A stretch of 64,000 nucleotides of DNA, taken from positions 59,464-123,463 of the forward strand of contig NZ_PKIE01000004.1 in NCBI RefSeq assembly GCF_002860865.1, in the 5' to 3' direction. Position 1 is the first letter of the stretch, and every line of letters starts with the position of its first letter. A model generated the notes under the pieces. The model worked only from the letters and a program-made list of their open reading frames with translations. It did no database searches and was not told where the DNA came from. The stretch is from Streptococcus mitis (lineage in GTDB: Bacteria; Bacillota; Bacilli; Lactobacillales; Streptococcaceae). Made by a program: the position numbers and the translations under genes. Below are positions 9,031 through 17,889 of the stretch, piece after piece.

Positions 9031-10373
9031 TAGTTCATCTCCTTTCTAACAATCTGACGACTAGCCAGCAGTTCGCGGAATTCAAGCATAGCAGTATAGG
9101 TAGCCAGAATATAAGCATGCTTGCAGTCTTGGTTCTCAATGGTCTTAAGAACTTGTTCCAGACTACTTGTTTCAGTGATTTTCTCAGCTGGATAGCCTGT
9201 TACTCGTAGACGACGTGCAATTTCAGAATGGCGAACACCGCCAGTGTTGATTTCGGGGATGTCCATGTCAGTGATTTGTTCAAAATCAGCATCCCAGATC
9301 CAGCTAGTATCAATCCCATCAGCATAGTTGGCATTAAGAAGAACAGATAGACTAAATGGATAAGGTGCTAGTTTAATCATCTCGATAGCTTGGGTCGCAC
9401 CGACTGGATTTTTAATCAAGACGAGGGTACATTCCTTGTCATCGATATGGAAGGTTTCTTGGCGTCCAAAGACAGCACGGCTCTTATCAAATCCTTGCTT
9501 GATCAGTTGTGAATCTGCACCAAGGAAACGGGCGATGGCAACCGCAGCTAAGGCGTTGTAGATATTGTAGAGACCACCGATTTGAATACCATATTCTTGT
9601 CCGTCAATGACAAAGCGAGAGCGATTGTTGGTCAACTCAACCAAGTCTGTCAAGCGATAGTCTAAATCAGGACGTTTACATCCACAACCTTCACAGATAT
9701 AGTCACCCAAGTTTGCATAGGTATTGTGCTCGTATTTGAGGATACCTTGGCAGTCAGGACAGAGAATTCCTTCTGTATTATAGTGAGCCAGCTGGGCTGG
9801 TCCTTTCTCCAAGTCAAAACCAAAATACTTTACAGGATTTGGAATAGCTGGCTTGTAGAAAAGTGGACTGTCTCCATTAAGGAGAACAGTGGCAGTAGGC
9901 ACCTTACGAATAGCATCCAAAATCATCTTGTAAGTTGTGTAAATCTCACCATAGCGGTCCATTTGGTCACGGAAGATATTCGTGATGACAAAAAGGCTTG
10001 GCTGGATATAGTCACAGATACGAGATAGACTGGCTTCATCGATTTCTAGAACGGCAATATTTTTCCCAGTTTTAGAAGATTTGGCTGTTAAGAAGGTTGT
10101 CGCAATTCCTGTAATCATGTTGGCACCGCTTGGGTTGGTCAGAACTTGACCATAAACCTCTTTTAAAATGCCGACAGTGAGGGCAGTTGTCAAGGTTTTT
10201 CCATTGGTTCCAGTGACCACGACAATCTCGTAGTTCTTAGCTAGGTTTTGTAAAATATCTTTATCAAATTGAAGGGCGACTTTTCCTGGAAGCGTACTTC
10301 CACGTCCAAGACGGCTTAAAACGAAGTGGGAAGAACGCCCAGCAAGAAGGCCCAAAGTAGTTTTTAATTTCAT
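9030..10373 (-). CDS. murT: Lipid II isoglutaminyl synthase, Mur-ligase-like subunit
   Basis: A 447-residue Mur-ligase homologue. The P-loop motif [13 protein letters not shown] is at about 52-64, the central ligase domain carries a four-Cys ribbon (CPDC and CEGC), and the C-terminal DUF1727-type domain contacts GatD. It activates the D-Glu alpha-carboxylate of lipid II with ATP at the cytoplasmic membrane. The promoter is an extended -10 box whose last base is 6 nt before the ATG, with no RBS, so translation may be leaderless. It forms a two-gene operon with gatD. Confidence 0.96.
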   Translation of the reverse strand: MKLKTTLGLLAGRSSHFVLSRLGRGSTLPGKVALQFDKDILQNLAKNYEIVVVTGTNGKTLTTALTVGILKEVYGQVLTNPSGANMITGIATTFLTAKSSKTGKNIAVLEIDEASLSRICDYIQPSLFVITNIFRDQMDRYGEIYTTYKMILDAIRKVPTATVLLNGDSPLFYKPAIPNPVKYFGFDLEKGPAQLAHYNTEGILCPDCQGILKYEHNTYANLGDYICEGCGCKRPDLDYRLTDLVELTNNRSRFVIDGQEYGIQIGGLYNIYNALAAVAIARFLGADSQLIKQGFDKSRAVFGRQETFHIDDKECTLVLIKNPVGATQAIEMIKLAPYPFSLSVLLNANYADGIDTSWIWDADFEQITDMDIPEINTGGVRHSEIARRLRVTGYPAEKITETSSLEQVLKTIENQDCKHAYILATYTAMLEFRELLASRQIVRKEMN

Positions 10374-10379
10374 GTTTCT

Positions 10380-10388
10380 ATTATATCA
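10380..10388 (-). promoter_or_regulatory. Extended -10 promoter of murT-gatD, leaderless geometry
   Basis: The minus strand reads TGATATAAT (TGn plus perfect TATAAT) and the murT ATG follows after AGAAAC. I see no good -35 box. Confidence 0.6.
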
Positions 10389-10412
10389 CAAAAGAGGGAA
10401 AAGACAGATTTG

Positions 10413-10563
10413 ATACTCAATGAAAATCAAAGAGCAAACTAGGAAGCTAGCCGCAGGTTGCTCAAAATACTGTTTTGAGGTTGCAGATAGAACTGACGAA
10501 GTCAGTAACCATACCTACGGCAAGGTGAAGCTGACGTAGTTTGAAGAGATTTTCGAAGAGTAT
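10413..10563 (-). repeat. BOX element, A-B-C form, reverse orientation
   Basis: A 151-bp element reading boxA to boxC on the minus strand, with one boxB carrying the CTCAAAATACTGTTTTGAG hairpin. It lies between har and murT. Confidence 0.95.
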
Positions 10564-10578
10564 GAGATTCCGCAGAAG

Positions 10579-10605
10579 TAAAAACAGCCCCAAGAGGGCT
10601 GTTCG
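10579..10605 (-). terminator. Terminator of har
   Basis: AACAGCCC/GGGCTGTT stem (8 bp, loop of 5), followed on the minus strand by TTTTA, 18 bp past the har stop. Confidence 0.85.
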
Positions 10606-10622
10606 ATACGATTAAACTCAAC

Positions 10623-11939
10623 TTAAATCGCAAACAAGTCATTCAAGTTCTCAGCCAAGGTTGGGTGAGTGAAGATTTGTTTTGTGAAGTAAGTGTAAGG
10701 AATCTTGTTGTCCATGGCAACAGTGATGATGTTGATGATTTCTTGAGAACCTTCTGAGAAGATGCTTGCTCCAAGAATTTCTTTTGTTTCAGTATTAACA
10801 ACAGCTTTGAAAGCTCCGCGAAGGTCTCCATTTACATGGCCACGAGGCATTGCTGCAACAGGGATTTCCTTAACAGCGTATGGAAGTTTCAAATCAGCTG
10901 CTTGGCTTTCAGTCAAACCAACTTGTGAAAGTGCAGGTGTGATAAACATGGTGTTTGGTACATTGAGACGGTCTTCAAGTGTGTAGCTGCCATCTCCAGC
11001 AAGGTAGCTGTAAACAACACGGAAGTCATCAAGTGAAATGTAAGTAAATTGAAGGCCACCGTTGACATCTCCAACTGCAAAGACACCAGGAACGTTTGTT
11101 TGACAATGTTTGTCTACTTTAATAGCGCCACGTTCAGTTAGTTCAATATCTGTATTTTCAAGTTGAAGTGGTTCTACGTTTGGTTTACGTCCAGTTGCGT
11201 AGAGAAGGGCATCGAAACGGTAAGTTTCGTTTTCAGTTACGACAAGGACTTGGTCACCGTCATTTTTAATTTCAGTAGTACGGATATTTTGAAGCAATTC
11301 AATACCGTCTTCTTCCATGTATTGTTTAGCAAGAGCTGCGATGGAAGGTTCTGCACGAGGAAGGAAAGTATCCAAGGCATCTAGGACTGTAACCTTGCTT
11401 CCAAGTTTGTTGTAAAGGCCAGCAAATTCAAGACCGATATTTCCACCACCAAGGACTCCAAGGTTTTCAGGCAATTTGTCCAAGTTTTGGATACCTGTTG
11501 AGTCAAAGACGTTTTTGCTTGTAGCAAGTCCAGGGATTGGCAAAACATTTGAAACGGCACCAGTGTTGATGACGATTGTTTCAGCAGTCAGTTCTTTCTT
11601 TTCATCACCAGCTTGGATTTCGATGACTTTATTTGAAAGGAAGTGAGCTTCCGCATCAAAGATATCTACGCCTGTACCAGCAACAGTAGCATAGTTTTTA
11701 CCGTTGAGGCGACCAGTGATAGTGTTTTTGGTAGCAATGACTTCTTCAAAAGACAAGTCTTTCTCAGCAGCAACTAGCAAAGTTTTAGTTGGGATACATC
11801 CGATGTTGATACAAGTTCCACCGTACATAGCTTTGCTACGTTCAACGAGGGCAACTTTTTTGCCAGCTGAAGCCAATTTACCTGCTAGTGTTTTACCAGC
11901 TTTACCAAATCCGATAACGATTAAATCATAAGTTAACAT
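10623..11939 (-). CDS. har: FAD/NAD(P)-dependent disulfide oxidoreductase, hypothiocyanous acid reductase-like
   Basis: A 438-residue group I flavoprotein. It has an FAD-binding GFGKAGKTLAGKL (10-22), the redox pair Cys43/Cys48 in GGTCINIGCIPTKTLL, a second Rossmann motif GGGNIGLEFAG, the FAD contact FAVGDVNGG and a C-terminal dimerisation domain. It matches the pneumococcal RclA-like enzyme shown to reduce hypothiocyanous acid, the oxidant made by lactoperoxidase in saliva and airways. Gene order beside murT-gatD is as I recall for S. pneumoniae. The AGGAGG site supports the start at 11939. Without an assay it could also be annotated only as a mercuric reductase-like protein. Confidence 0.88.
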   Translation of the reverse strand: MLTYDLIVIGFGKAGKTLAGKLASAGKKVALVERSKAMYGGTCINIGCIPTKTLLVAAEKDLSFEEVIATKNTITGRLNGKNYATVAGTGVDIFDAEAHFLSNKVIEIQAGDEKKELTAETIVINTGAVSNVLPIPGLATSKNVFDSTGIQNLDKLPENLGVLGGGNIGLEFAGLYNKLGSKVTVLDALDTFLPRAEPSIAALAKQYMEEDGIELLQNIRTTEIKNDGDQVLVVTENETYRFDALLYATGRKPNVEPLQLENTDIELTERGAIKVDKHCQTNVPGVFAVGDVNGGLQFTYISLDDFRVVYSYLAGDGSYTLEDRLNVPNTMFITPALSQVGLTESQAADLKLPYAVKEIPVAAMPRGHVNGDLRGAFKAVVNTETKEILGASIFSEGSQEIINIITVAMDNKIPYTYFTKQIFTHPTLAENLNDLFAI

Positions 11940-12110
11940 TTAGAGTTCCTCCTATTCGAATTTCATTCTAGCACAAGAAAAAAACTTTTGCACAATTCTG
12001 CTACGCTTTAAAAAAGTTTATGAAATAGTGGAAAGTTTAACTTTATTTTCTCAGAAAAATCGTTTACATGACTTTATCGACGGATTAGGCTATCTTTTGC
12101 TTCTCTCTTG

Positions 12111-12119
12111 TGTTATACT
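12111..12119 (+). promoter_or_regulatory. Extended -10 promoter of the helicase gene
   Basis: TGTTATACT (TGn-TATACT). A start near 12126 gives a leader of about 143 nt before the GTG at 12269. Confidence 0.65.
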
Positions 12120-12125
12120 AGATGG

Positions 12126-12268
12126 GTTGCAAAGAAAACAGTACTTTTCTTTTGTGGAAAAGAAGCAACACGATTTTATATCCAGTATATGAAAATACGT
12201 CATAAAAAGAAAAGTATAAACTAAGCCCTATAGGGTGGCTTCGCACCACCTTTAGAAAGAAGAATAAC
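12126..12268 (+). promoter_or_regulatory. Structured 5' leader of the DEAD-box helicase mRNA
   Basis: One pyrimidine tract (12143-12153) can pair with AAAGAAAA at 12131-12138, GAAAAG at 12157-12162, or AAAAGAAAAGT at 12205-12215; these pairings exclude one another. Two more hairpins follow: CCCTATAGGG (12226-12235) and GGTGG-CCACC (12234-12250), which overlap slightly. No leader ORF of note was seen. Confidence 0.5.
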
Positions 12269-13843
12269 GTGAAATTTAATGAATTAAACTTGTCTGCTGA
12301 TTTGCTAGCAGAGATTGAAAAAGCTGGTTTTGTAGAAGCTAGTCCGATCCAAGAACAAACTATTCCCTTGGCTCTCGAAGGCAAGGATGTTATCGGTCAA
12401 GCTCAGACTGGTACAGGAAAAACTGCAGCCTTTGGCTTGCCTACCCTTGAAAAAATCCGTACAGAAGAAGCGACTATCCAAGCCTTGGTCATCGCTCCAA
12501 CTCGTGAACTCGCTGTCCAAAGTCAAGAAGAACTCTTCCGCTTTGGTCGTAGTAAGGGAGTCAAAGTCCGCTCAGTATATGGCGGTTCAAGCATTGAAAA
12601 ACAAATTAAGGCTCTTAAATCTGGTGCCCATATCGTGGTGGGAACTCCAGGTCGCCTCTTGGACTTGATTAAACGCAAGGCCTTGAAATTACAAGATATT
12701 GAAACTCTTATCCTTGACGAAGCGGATGAAATGCTCAACATGGGCTTCCTTGAAGATATCGAAGCTATCATTTCTCGTGTCCCTGAAAACCGTCAAACTT
12801 TGCTTTTCTCAGCAACTATGCCAGATGCCATCAAACGTATCGGTGTTCAGTTTATGAAAGAACCTGAGCATGTGAAGATTGCTGCTAAGGAATTGACCAC
12901 AGAATTGGTTGACCAATACTATATTCGTGTTAAAGAACAAGAAAAATTTGATACCATGACTCGTCTTATGGATGTGGAACAGCCTGAGCTTGCTATCGTA
13001 TTTGGTCGTACAAAGCGCCGTGTAGATGAATTGACTCGTGGTCTTAAAATCCGTGGCTTCCGTGCAGAAGGAATTCATGGTGATTTGGACCAAAACAAAC
13101 GTCTTCGTGTCCTTCGTGACTTTAAAAATGGCAATCTTGATGTTTTGGTTGCGACAGACGTTGCAGCGCGTGGCTTGGATATTTCAGGTGTGACCCATGT
13201 CTATAACTACGATATTCCACAAGATCCTGAAAGTTATGTTCACCGTATCGGTCGTACAGGTCGTGCTGGTAAGTCAGGTCAGTCTATTACTTTCGTATCA
13301 CCAAATGAAATGGGCTACCTCCAAATCATTGAAAACTTGACTAAGAAACGCATGAAAGGTCTCAAACCTGCAAGTGCAGAAGAAGCCTTCCAAGCAAAAA
13401 AACACGTAGCTCTCAAGAAAATTGAACGTGATTTTGCAGATGAGACTATCCGTGCCAACTTTGAGAAATTTGGTAAGGATGCTCGTAAGCTAGCTGCCGA
13501 ATTTACTCCAGAAGAATTGGCAATGTATATCTTGAGTCTGACTGTTCAAGACCCAGATAGTCTTCCTGAAGTGGAGATTGCACGTGAAAAACCACTGCCA
13601 TTTAAACCATCAGGTAATGGCTTCGGTGGTAAAGGTAAGGGAGGTCGTCGTGGAGATGACCGTCGTGATAATCGCCGTGGAGACAACCGTCGTGGTCGTC
13701 GTGATGATTTCAAAAAAGGAAGTCGTGGCAATGATCGTTTTGATAAAGACAGACGTTACCGTAATAAAGACAATAAAAAACCACGCAATACTTCAAGTGA
13801 AAAGCAAACAGGCTTTGTTATTCGTAATAAGGGCGATAAATAA
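12269..13843 (+). CDS. cshA: DEAD-box RNA helicase, CshA-type
   Basis: A 524-residue ATP-dependent RNA helicase. Motifs appear in order: Q-motif SPIQEQTIP, Walker A AQTGTGKT, PTRELA, DEADEML, SAT, and HRIGRTGRAG in the second RecA domain. A dimerisation-like region (about 370-440) precedes a basic tail (about 445-515) of Arg/Asp/Gly repeats such as RRGDDRRDNRRGDN. It probably acts in ribosome assembly and RNA turnover with the degradosome, and in cold growth. The start is GTG with only a weak purine-rich site, behind a long structured leader. Confidence 0.94.
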   Translation: MKFNELNLSADLLAEIEKAGFVEASPIQEQTIPLALEGKDVIGQAQTGTGKTAAFGLPTLEKIRTEEATIQALVIAPTRELAVQSQEELFRFGRSKGVKVRSVYGGSSIEKQIKALKSGAHIVVGTPGRLLDLIKRKALKLQDIETLILDEADEMLNMGFLEDIEAIISRVPENRQTLLFSATMPDAIKRIGVQFMKEPEHVKIAAKELTTELVDQYYIRVKEQEKFDTMTRLMDVEQPELAIVFGRTKRRVDELTRGLKIRGFRAEGIHGDLDQNKRLRVLRDFKNGNLDVLVATDVAARGLDISGVTHVYNYDIPQDPESYVHRIGRTGRAGKSGQSITFVSPNEMGYLQIIENLTKKRMKGLKPASAEEAFQAKKHVALKKIERDFADETIRANFEKFGKDARKLAAEFTPEELAMYILSLTVQDPDSLPEVEIAREKPLPFKPSGNGFGGKGKGGRRGDDRRDNRRGDNRRGRRDDFKKGSRGNDRFDKDRRYRNKDNKKPRNTSSEKQTGFVIRNKGDK

Positions 13844-13844
13844 G

Positions 13845-13874
13845 AAAAAGCGGTTCAAAATGAATCGCTTTTTT
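13845..13874 (+). terminator. Terminator of cshA
   Basis: Stem AAAAAGCGGTTC / GAATCGCTTTTT (loop AAAAT) followed by T residues. Confidence 0.9.
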
Positions 13875-14004
13875 ATATAAGGAGACCAAGGGTGAAAGAA
13901 GATGGTGATAGCAAAGGATAGGTGAAATGGAAAGGTATTATCCATCTATCTTATTATGATAATATAATATCAAAAATAAATTAGTTTGTCAATGATAAAA
14001 ATAT

Positions 14005-14019
14005 ATTTTTCTAAAATAT
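14005..14019 (+). promoter_or_regulatory. Weak CodY-box-like site upstream of codY
   Basis: ATTTTTCTAAAATAT matches 11 of 15 positions of the CodY box AATTTTCWGAAAATT. The sequence around it is very AT rich, so a chance match is possible. Confidence 0.3.
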
Positions 14020-14050
14020 TTCAGCTAGTCTAAATTGCAATTAAATAAGC

Positions 14051-14095
14051 AATTTTCAGATAATAATTGAAAATTCAAGCTTTTTATGTTATAAT
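14051..14095 (+). promoter_or_regulatory. codY promoter with overlapping palindromic operator
   Basis: TTGAAA (14067-14072), a 17-bp spacer and TATAAT (14090-14095) form a near-consensus promoter. A palindrome AATTTTCA-N9-TGAAAATT (14051-14075) covers the -35 box, and its left half matches 12 of 15 positions of the CodY box. This fits CodY autorepression. Confidence 0.65.
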
Positions 14096-14121
14096 GATAG
14101 CGATTAAATTCGAGGTGAAAA

Positions 14122-14910
14122 ATGGCACATTTATTAGAAAAAACTAGAAAAATTACTTCTATCCTGAAGCGCTCAGAGGAGCAGTTGCAGGAAGAACTTC
14201 CATACAATGCGATTACCCGTCAATTGGCAGATATTATTGACTGTAACGCCTGTATCGTCAATAGCAAGGGACGTCTCCTTGGTTATTTCATGCGTTACAA
14301 AACCAATACAGATCGTGTAGAGCAGTTCTTCCAAACTAAGATTTTCCCAGATGACTACATTCAAGGTGCGAATATGATCTACGATACAGAAGCCAATCTG
14401 ACAGTTGATCATGATTTGAGTATTTTCCCTGTAGAGAGTCGTGCCGACTTTCCAGATGGCTTGACAACCATTGCACCGATTCATGTATCAGGTATTCGCC
14501 TTGGTTCTTTGATTATTTGGCGCAATGATAAAAAATTCGAAGATGAGGATTTGATCCTTGTTGAGATTGCCAGTACCGTTGTTGGGATTCAGCTTCTTAA
14601 CTTCCAACGAGAAGAAGATGAGAAAAATATCCGTCGCCGTACTGCCGTCACCATGGCGGTTAATACCCTTTCTTACTCCGAACTCCGTGCTGTTTCAGCA
14701 ATTTTAGGGGAATTAAATGGAAATGAAGGGCAGTTGACTGCGTCAGTGATTGCAGACCGTATCGGAATCACCCGTTCTGTGATTGTCAATGCCCTTCGTA
14801 AACTTGAGTCTGCGGGAATTATTGAAAGTCGCTCACTTGGAATGAAGGGAACCTACCTTAAGGTCTTGATTTCAGATATTTTTGAAGAAGTGAAGAAAAG
14901 AGATTACTAA
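14122..14910 (+). CDS. codY: GTP/branched-chain amino acid-sensing global repressor
   Basis: A 262-residue CodY with an N-terminal GAF-like ligand domain (about 1-155), a linker helix and a C-terminal winged helix-turn-helix (about 195-255, with [19 protein letters not shown] as recognition region). It represses amino acid uptake and biosynthesis and links nutrition to virulence and competence; in streptococci it senses mainly branched-chain amino acids. GAGGTG precedes the ATG. The stop overlaps the start of pncA (TAATG). Confidence 0.98.
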   Translation: MAHLLEKTRKITSILKRSEEQLQEELPYNAITRQLADIIDCNACIVNSKGRLLGYFMRYKTNTDRVEQFFQTKIFPDDYIQGANMIYDTEANLTVDHDLSIFPVESRADFPDGLTTIAPIHVSGIRLGSLIIWRNDKKFEDEDLILVEIASTVVGIQLLNFQREEDEKNIRRRTAVTMAVNTLSYSELRAVSAILGELNGNEGQLTASVIADRIGITRSVIVNALRKLESAGIIESRSLGMKGTYLKVLISDIFEEVKKRDY

Positions 14911-15485
14911 TGACTAAGGCTTTAATTTCGATTGATTATACAGAAGATTTTGTTGCTGATAGTGGAAAATTGACAGCAGGCGCTCCAGCTCAGGCGATTT
15001 CGGATGCCATCAGCAAGGTGACTCGATTAGCTTTTGAACGAGGAGATTACATCTTCTTTACAATAGATGCTCACGAAGAAAACGATTGTTTCCATCCAGA
15101 AAGCAAACTATTTCCTCCTCACAATTTGATTGGGACTAGTGGACGGAATTTATACGGAGATTTGGGGACCTTTTATCAAGAGCATGGTTCAGACAGTCGT
15201 GTCTTTTGGATGGATAAACGCCATTACTCAGCTTTTTCGGGAACTGACCTGGATATCCGTTTGAGAGAGCGTCGAGTGTCTACCGTTATCTTAACAGGAG
15301 TCTTGACGGATATCTGTGTCCTGCACACAGCTATAGATGCCTATAATCTAGGATATGACATTGAGATTGTTAAACCAGCTGTTGCTTCCATCTGGCCTGA
15401 AAATCACCAATTTGCCCTAGGGCATTTCAAAAATACACTTGGAGCTAAGTTAGTAGATGAAAATCTAAATGAAATTTCTGAGTAA
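14910..15485 (+). CDS. pncA: Nicotinamidase / isochorismatase-family hydrolase
   Basis: A 191-residue cysteine hydrolase. The triad positions are visible as Asp9 (ISIDYTEDF), Lys in MDKRHYSAF and Cys in LTDICVLHTA; the metal-ligand segment is TIDAHEENDCFHPES. It deamidates nicotinamide to nicotinate for NAD salvage. It overlaps codY by one base and is translationally coupled, so NAD salvage is expressed with the CodY regulator. The nicotinamidase call is favoured over generic isochorismatase by this motif set and the codY linkage known in streptococci. Confidence 0.9.
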   Translation: MTKALISIDYTEDFVADSGKLTAGAPAQAISDAISKVTRLAFERGDYIFFTIDAHEENDCFHPESKLFPPHNLIGTSGRNLYGDLGTFYQEHGSDSRVFWMDKRHYSAFSGTDLDIRLRERRVSTVILTGVLTDICVLHTAIDAYNLGYDIEIVKPAVASIWPENHQFALGHFKNTLGAKLVDENLNEISE

Positions 15486-15521
15486 TTTGGTTGGTGAAAT
15501 GAAAAAAATTGAAAAAAAGTG

Positions 15522-15550
15522 TTGACAAGGATCCCAAAAGTTGATATACT
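15522..15550 (+). promoter_or_regulatory. Strong consensus promoter of the tRNA-Leu gene
   Basis: Perfect TTGACA, a 17-bp spacer, TATACT; the expected start is about 15557, 9 nt before the mature tRNA. Confidence 0.9.
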
Positions 15551-15565
15551 AGTAAAGTAATCGAC

Positions 15566-15651
15566 GCGGGGATGGCGGAATTGGCAGACGCGCAGGACTA
15601 AGGATCCTGTGACCGCTTTAGGTCGTGAGGGTTCAAGTCCCTCTCTCCGCA
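15566..15651 (+). tRNA. tRNA-Leu, anticodon AAG
   Basis: The acceptor stem GCGGGGA pairs with TCTCCGC. The anticodon stem CAGGA/TCCTG encloses loop CTAAGGA, giving anticodon AAG. A long variable arm typical of class II tRNAs and the T-arm GAGGG-TTCAAGT-CCCTC follow. A discriminator A is present and CCA is not encoded. An A at position 34 would be read as inosine if deaminated by TadA. Confidence 0.95.
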
Positions 15652-15656
15652 TAGGA

Positions 15657-15685
15657 TAAGAGTTAGCTTAGGTTAGCTCTTTTGT
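15657..15685 (+). terminator. Terminator of tRNA-Leu
   Basis: A 9-bp stem with G-T pairs (AGAGTTAGC with GTTAGCTCT) followed by TTTTG. Confidence 0.7.
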
Positions 15686-15731
15686 TTTCATATAATTCAA
15701 GTAGAGTAAAAAATTTTTGCTCTTTTTTCGT

Positions 15732-15765
15732 ATTTCATAAACATTTCATATTTGGATTTTATAAT
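15732..15765 (+). promoter_or_regulatory. vex promoter with 11-bp-spaced direct repeats
   Basis: TATAAT at 15760-15765 lacks a good -35 box. In its place is a direct repeat ATTTCATA (15732-15739 and 15743-15750), one helical turn apart, the layout of OmpR-family activator sites. VncR is a candidate binder. Confidence 0.5.
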
Positions 15766-15790
15766 AGTCTTACAAATATGGAGGTGACAA

Positions 15791-17068
15791 ATGAATCCAA
15801 TCCAAAGAGCGTGGGCTTATGTCAGTAGAAAACGACTGAGAAGTTTTATTTTATTTCTGATTTTGTTTGTCCTATTGGCCGGAATTTCAGCCTGTTTGAC
15901 TCTGATGAAGTCCAATAAAACAGTGGAAACCAATCTTTATAAATCACTCAACACATCTTTTTCTATTAAGAAGATAGAAAATGGTCAGACCTTCAAGTTG
16001 TCAGATCTAGCATCTGTCAGCAAGATTAAGGGACTGGAAAATGTTTCTCCTGAACTGGAGACGGTCACAAAACTGAAAGACAAGGAAGCGGTGAGTGGCG
16101 AGCAGAGCGTGGAGCGTGATGATTTATCAGCTGCAGACAAGAATTTGGTTAGCTTAACGGCTCTTGAGGATTCATCCAAGGATGTGACCTTTACCAGTTC
16201 AGCTTTCAATCTAAAAGAAGGGCGGCACCTTCAAAAAGGGGATTCCAAGAAAATCATCATTCACGAAGAGTTGGCTAAGAAGAATGGTCTTTCGCTTCAT
16301 GACAAGATTCGTTTAGATGCTGGACAGTCAGAATCAGGCAAAGGACAAACAGTTGAGTTTGAAATTATCGGCATCTTTTCTGGTAAAAAACAGGAGAAAT
16401 TTACAGGCTTGTCTTCTGACTTCAGTGAAAACCAGGTCTTTACAGACTATGAAAGTAGCCAAAGCCTTTTGGGAAATGGTGAATCTCTAGTCAGTGCAGC
16501 TCGCTTCTATGTAGAAAATCCTAAGGAAATGGACGAACTCATGAAGCAGGTAGAAAACTTGTCTTTGGAAAATCAAGGCTATCAAGTCGAAAAGGAAAGC
16601 AAGGCTTTTGAACAAATCAAAGACTCAGTTGCTACCTTCCAAACCTTTCTGACCATCTTCCTTTATGGGATGTTGATAGCAGGAGCAGGGGCCTTAATTC
16701 TTGTTTTGTCTCTCTGGTTGAGAGAAAGGGTCTACGAAGTGGGAATTTTACTGGCACTTGGAAAAGGAAAGAGCTCGATTTTCCTACAATTCTGTTTAGA
16801 GGTGGTTTTGGTATCTCTCGGAGCTTTGCTTCCAGCATTTGTTGCAGGAAACACAATCACATCTTACCTACTCCAAACCCTACTAGCAAGTGGAGATCAG
16901 GCAGCTCTACAAGACACGCTAGCTAAAGCAAGCAGTTTATCAACCAACATCCTATCTTTTGCAGAATCCTATGTTTTTCTAGTTCTGCTTAGTTGCTTAT
17001 CTGTAGCCCTTTGTTTCCTATTCTTATTTAGAAAATCACCGAAAGAAATTTTATCATCTATTAGTTAA
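15791..17068 (+). CDS. vex1: ABC transporter permease Vex1, MacB/FtsX type
   Basis: A 425-residue permease with an N-terminal helix (about 18-38), a large extracytoplasmic domain (about 45-275) and three C-terminal helices (about 283-308, 330-355, 388-410), the MacB/FtsX plan. GGAGGTGA precedes the ATG. It is followed 12 nt later by the ATPase Vex2 and then Vex3, the order of the pneumococcal vex123 locus, long discussed as an exporter of the Pep27 peptide. The substrate here is unproven. Confidence 0.9.
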   Translation: MNPIQRAWAYVSRKRLRSFILFLILFVLLAGISACLTLMKSNKTVETNLYKSLNTSFSIKKIENGQTFKLSDLASVSKIKGLENVSPELETVTKLKDKEAVSGEQSVERDDLSAADKNLVSLTALEDSSKDVTFTSSAFNLKEGRHLQKGDSKKIIIHEELAKKNGLSLHDKIRLDAGQSESGKGQTVEFEIIGIFSGKKQEKFTGLSSDFSENQVFTDYESSQSLLGNGESLVSAARFYVENPKEMDELMKQVENLSLENQGYQVEKESKAFEQIKDSVATFQTFLTIFLYGMLIAGAGALILVLSLWLRERVYEVGILLALGKGKSSIFLQFCLEVVLVSLGALLPAFVAGNTITSYLLQTLLASGDQAALQDTLAKASSLSTNILSFAESYVFLVLLSCLSVALCFLFLFRKSPKEILSSIS

Positions 17069-17080
17069 GAAGGAGAAATC

Positions 17081-17728
17081 ATGACTTTATTACAATTACA
17101 AGATGTTACCTACCGTTATAAGAACACTGCTGAAGCAGTCCTATATCAGATCAATTATAATTTTGAACCCGGGAAATTTTACAGTATTATTGGTGAGTCA
17201 GGAGCAGGAAAATCCACACTCTTGTCCCTACTTGCTGGTCTAGATAGTCCTGTTGAAGGTTCTATCCTTTTTCAAGGAGAGGATATTCGTAAGAAGGGCT
17301 ATTCTTACCATCGCATGCACCATATTTCCCTGGTCTTTCAAAATTATAACTTGATAGATTATCTTTCTCCACTGGAAAATATCCGCTTGGTCAACAAAAA
17401 GGCAAGTAAGGATACACTTCTTGAGCTTGGTTTGGATGAAAGTCAGATCAAGCGGAATGTTCTCCAGTTATCAGGTGGTCAACAACAACGTGTTGCCATT
17501 GCTCGTAGTTTGGTCTCAGAAGCTCCAGTAATTCTAGCGGATGAGCCAACGGGAAATCTGGACCCTAAAACTGCTGGAGATATTGTCGAACTGCTCAAAT
17601 CACTTGCCCAGAAAACAGGTAAATGTGTCATCGTCGTAACTCACAGCAAAGAAGTGGCACAAGCGTCAGATATTACACTTGAGTTGAAGGATAAGAAACT
17701 GACTGAAACTCGCAATACGACGAAATAA
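17081..17728 (+). CDS. vex2: ABC transporter ATP-binding protein Vex2
   Basis: A 215-residue LolD/MacB-type ATPase with Walker [10 protein letters not shown], signature [14 protein letters not shown], Walker [14 protein letters not shown] and the switch His in VTHSKE. It powers the Vex1/Vex3 permease pair. An AAGGAG site sits 12 nt after vex1. A BOX element separates it from vex3. Confidence 0.95.
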   Translation: MTLLQLQDVTYRYKNTAEAVLYQINYNFEPGKFYSIIGESGAGKSTLLSLLAGLDSPVEGSILFQGEDIRKKGYSYHRMHHISLVFQNYNLIDYLSPLENIRLVNKKASKDTLLELGLDESQIKRNVLQLSGGQQQRVAIARSLVSEAPVILADEPTGNLDPKTAGDIVELLKSLAQKTGKCVIVVTHSKEVAQASDITLELKDKKLTETRNTTK

Positions 17729-17745
17729 TATGAGCTTTTTCAGTT

Positions 17746-17850
17746 ATACTCTTCGAAAATCAAATTCAAACCACGTCAGCGTCGCCTTACCGTACTCAAG
17801 TACAGCTTACGGCTAGCTTCCTAGTTTGCTTTTTGATTTTCATTGAGTAT
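17746..17850 (+). repeat. BOX element, short variant, inside the vex operon
   Basis: Same short form as 3313-3417, with a TACTCAAGTACA centre and no boxB. It lies between vex2 and vex3, so it is probably transcribed within the operon. Confidence 0.9.
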
Positions 17851-17889
17851 TAGAACTATAAAATAGAATAAAATCTAGAAAGGGAACCT

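Noticed and set aside
13875..14004. A small RNA between cshA and codY
   Set aside because: Only AT-rich sequence with scattered -10-like motifs; no terminator separates it from codY.
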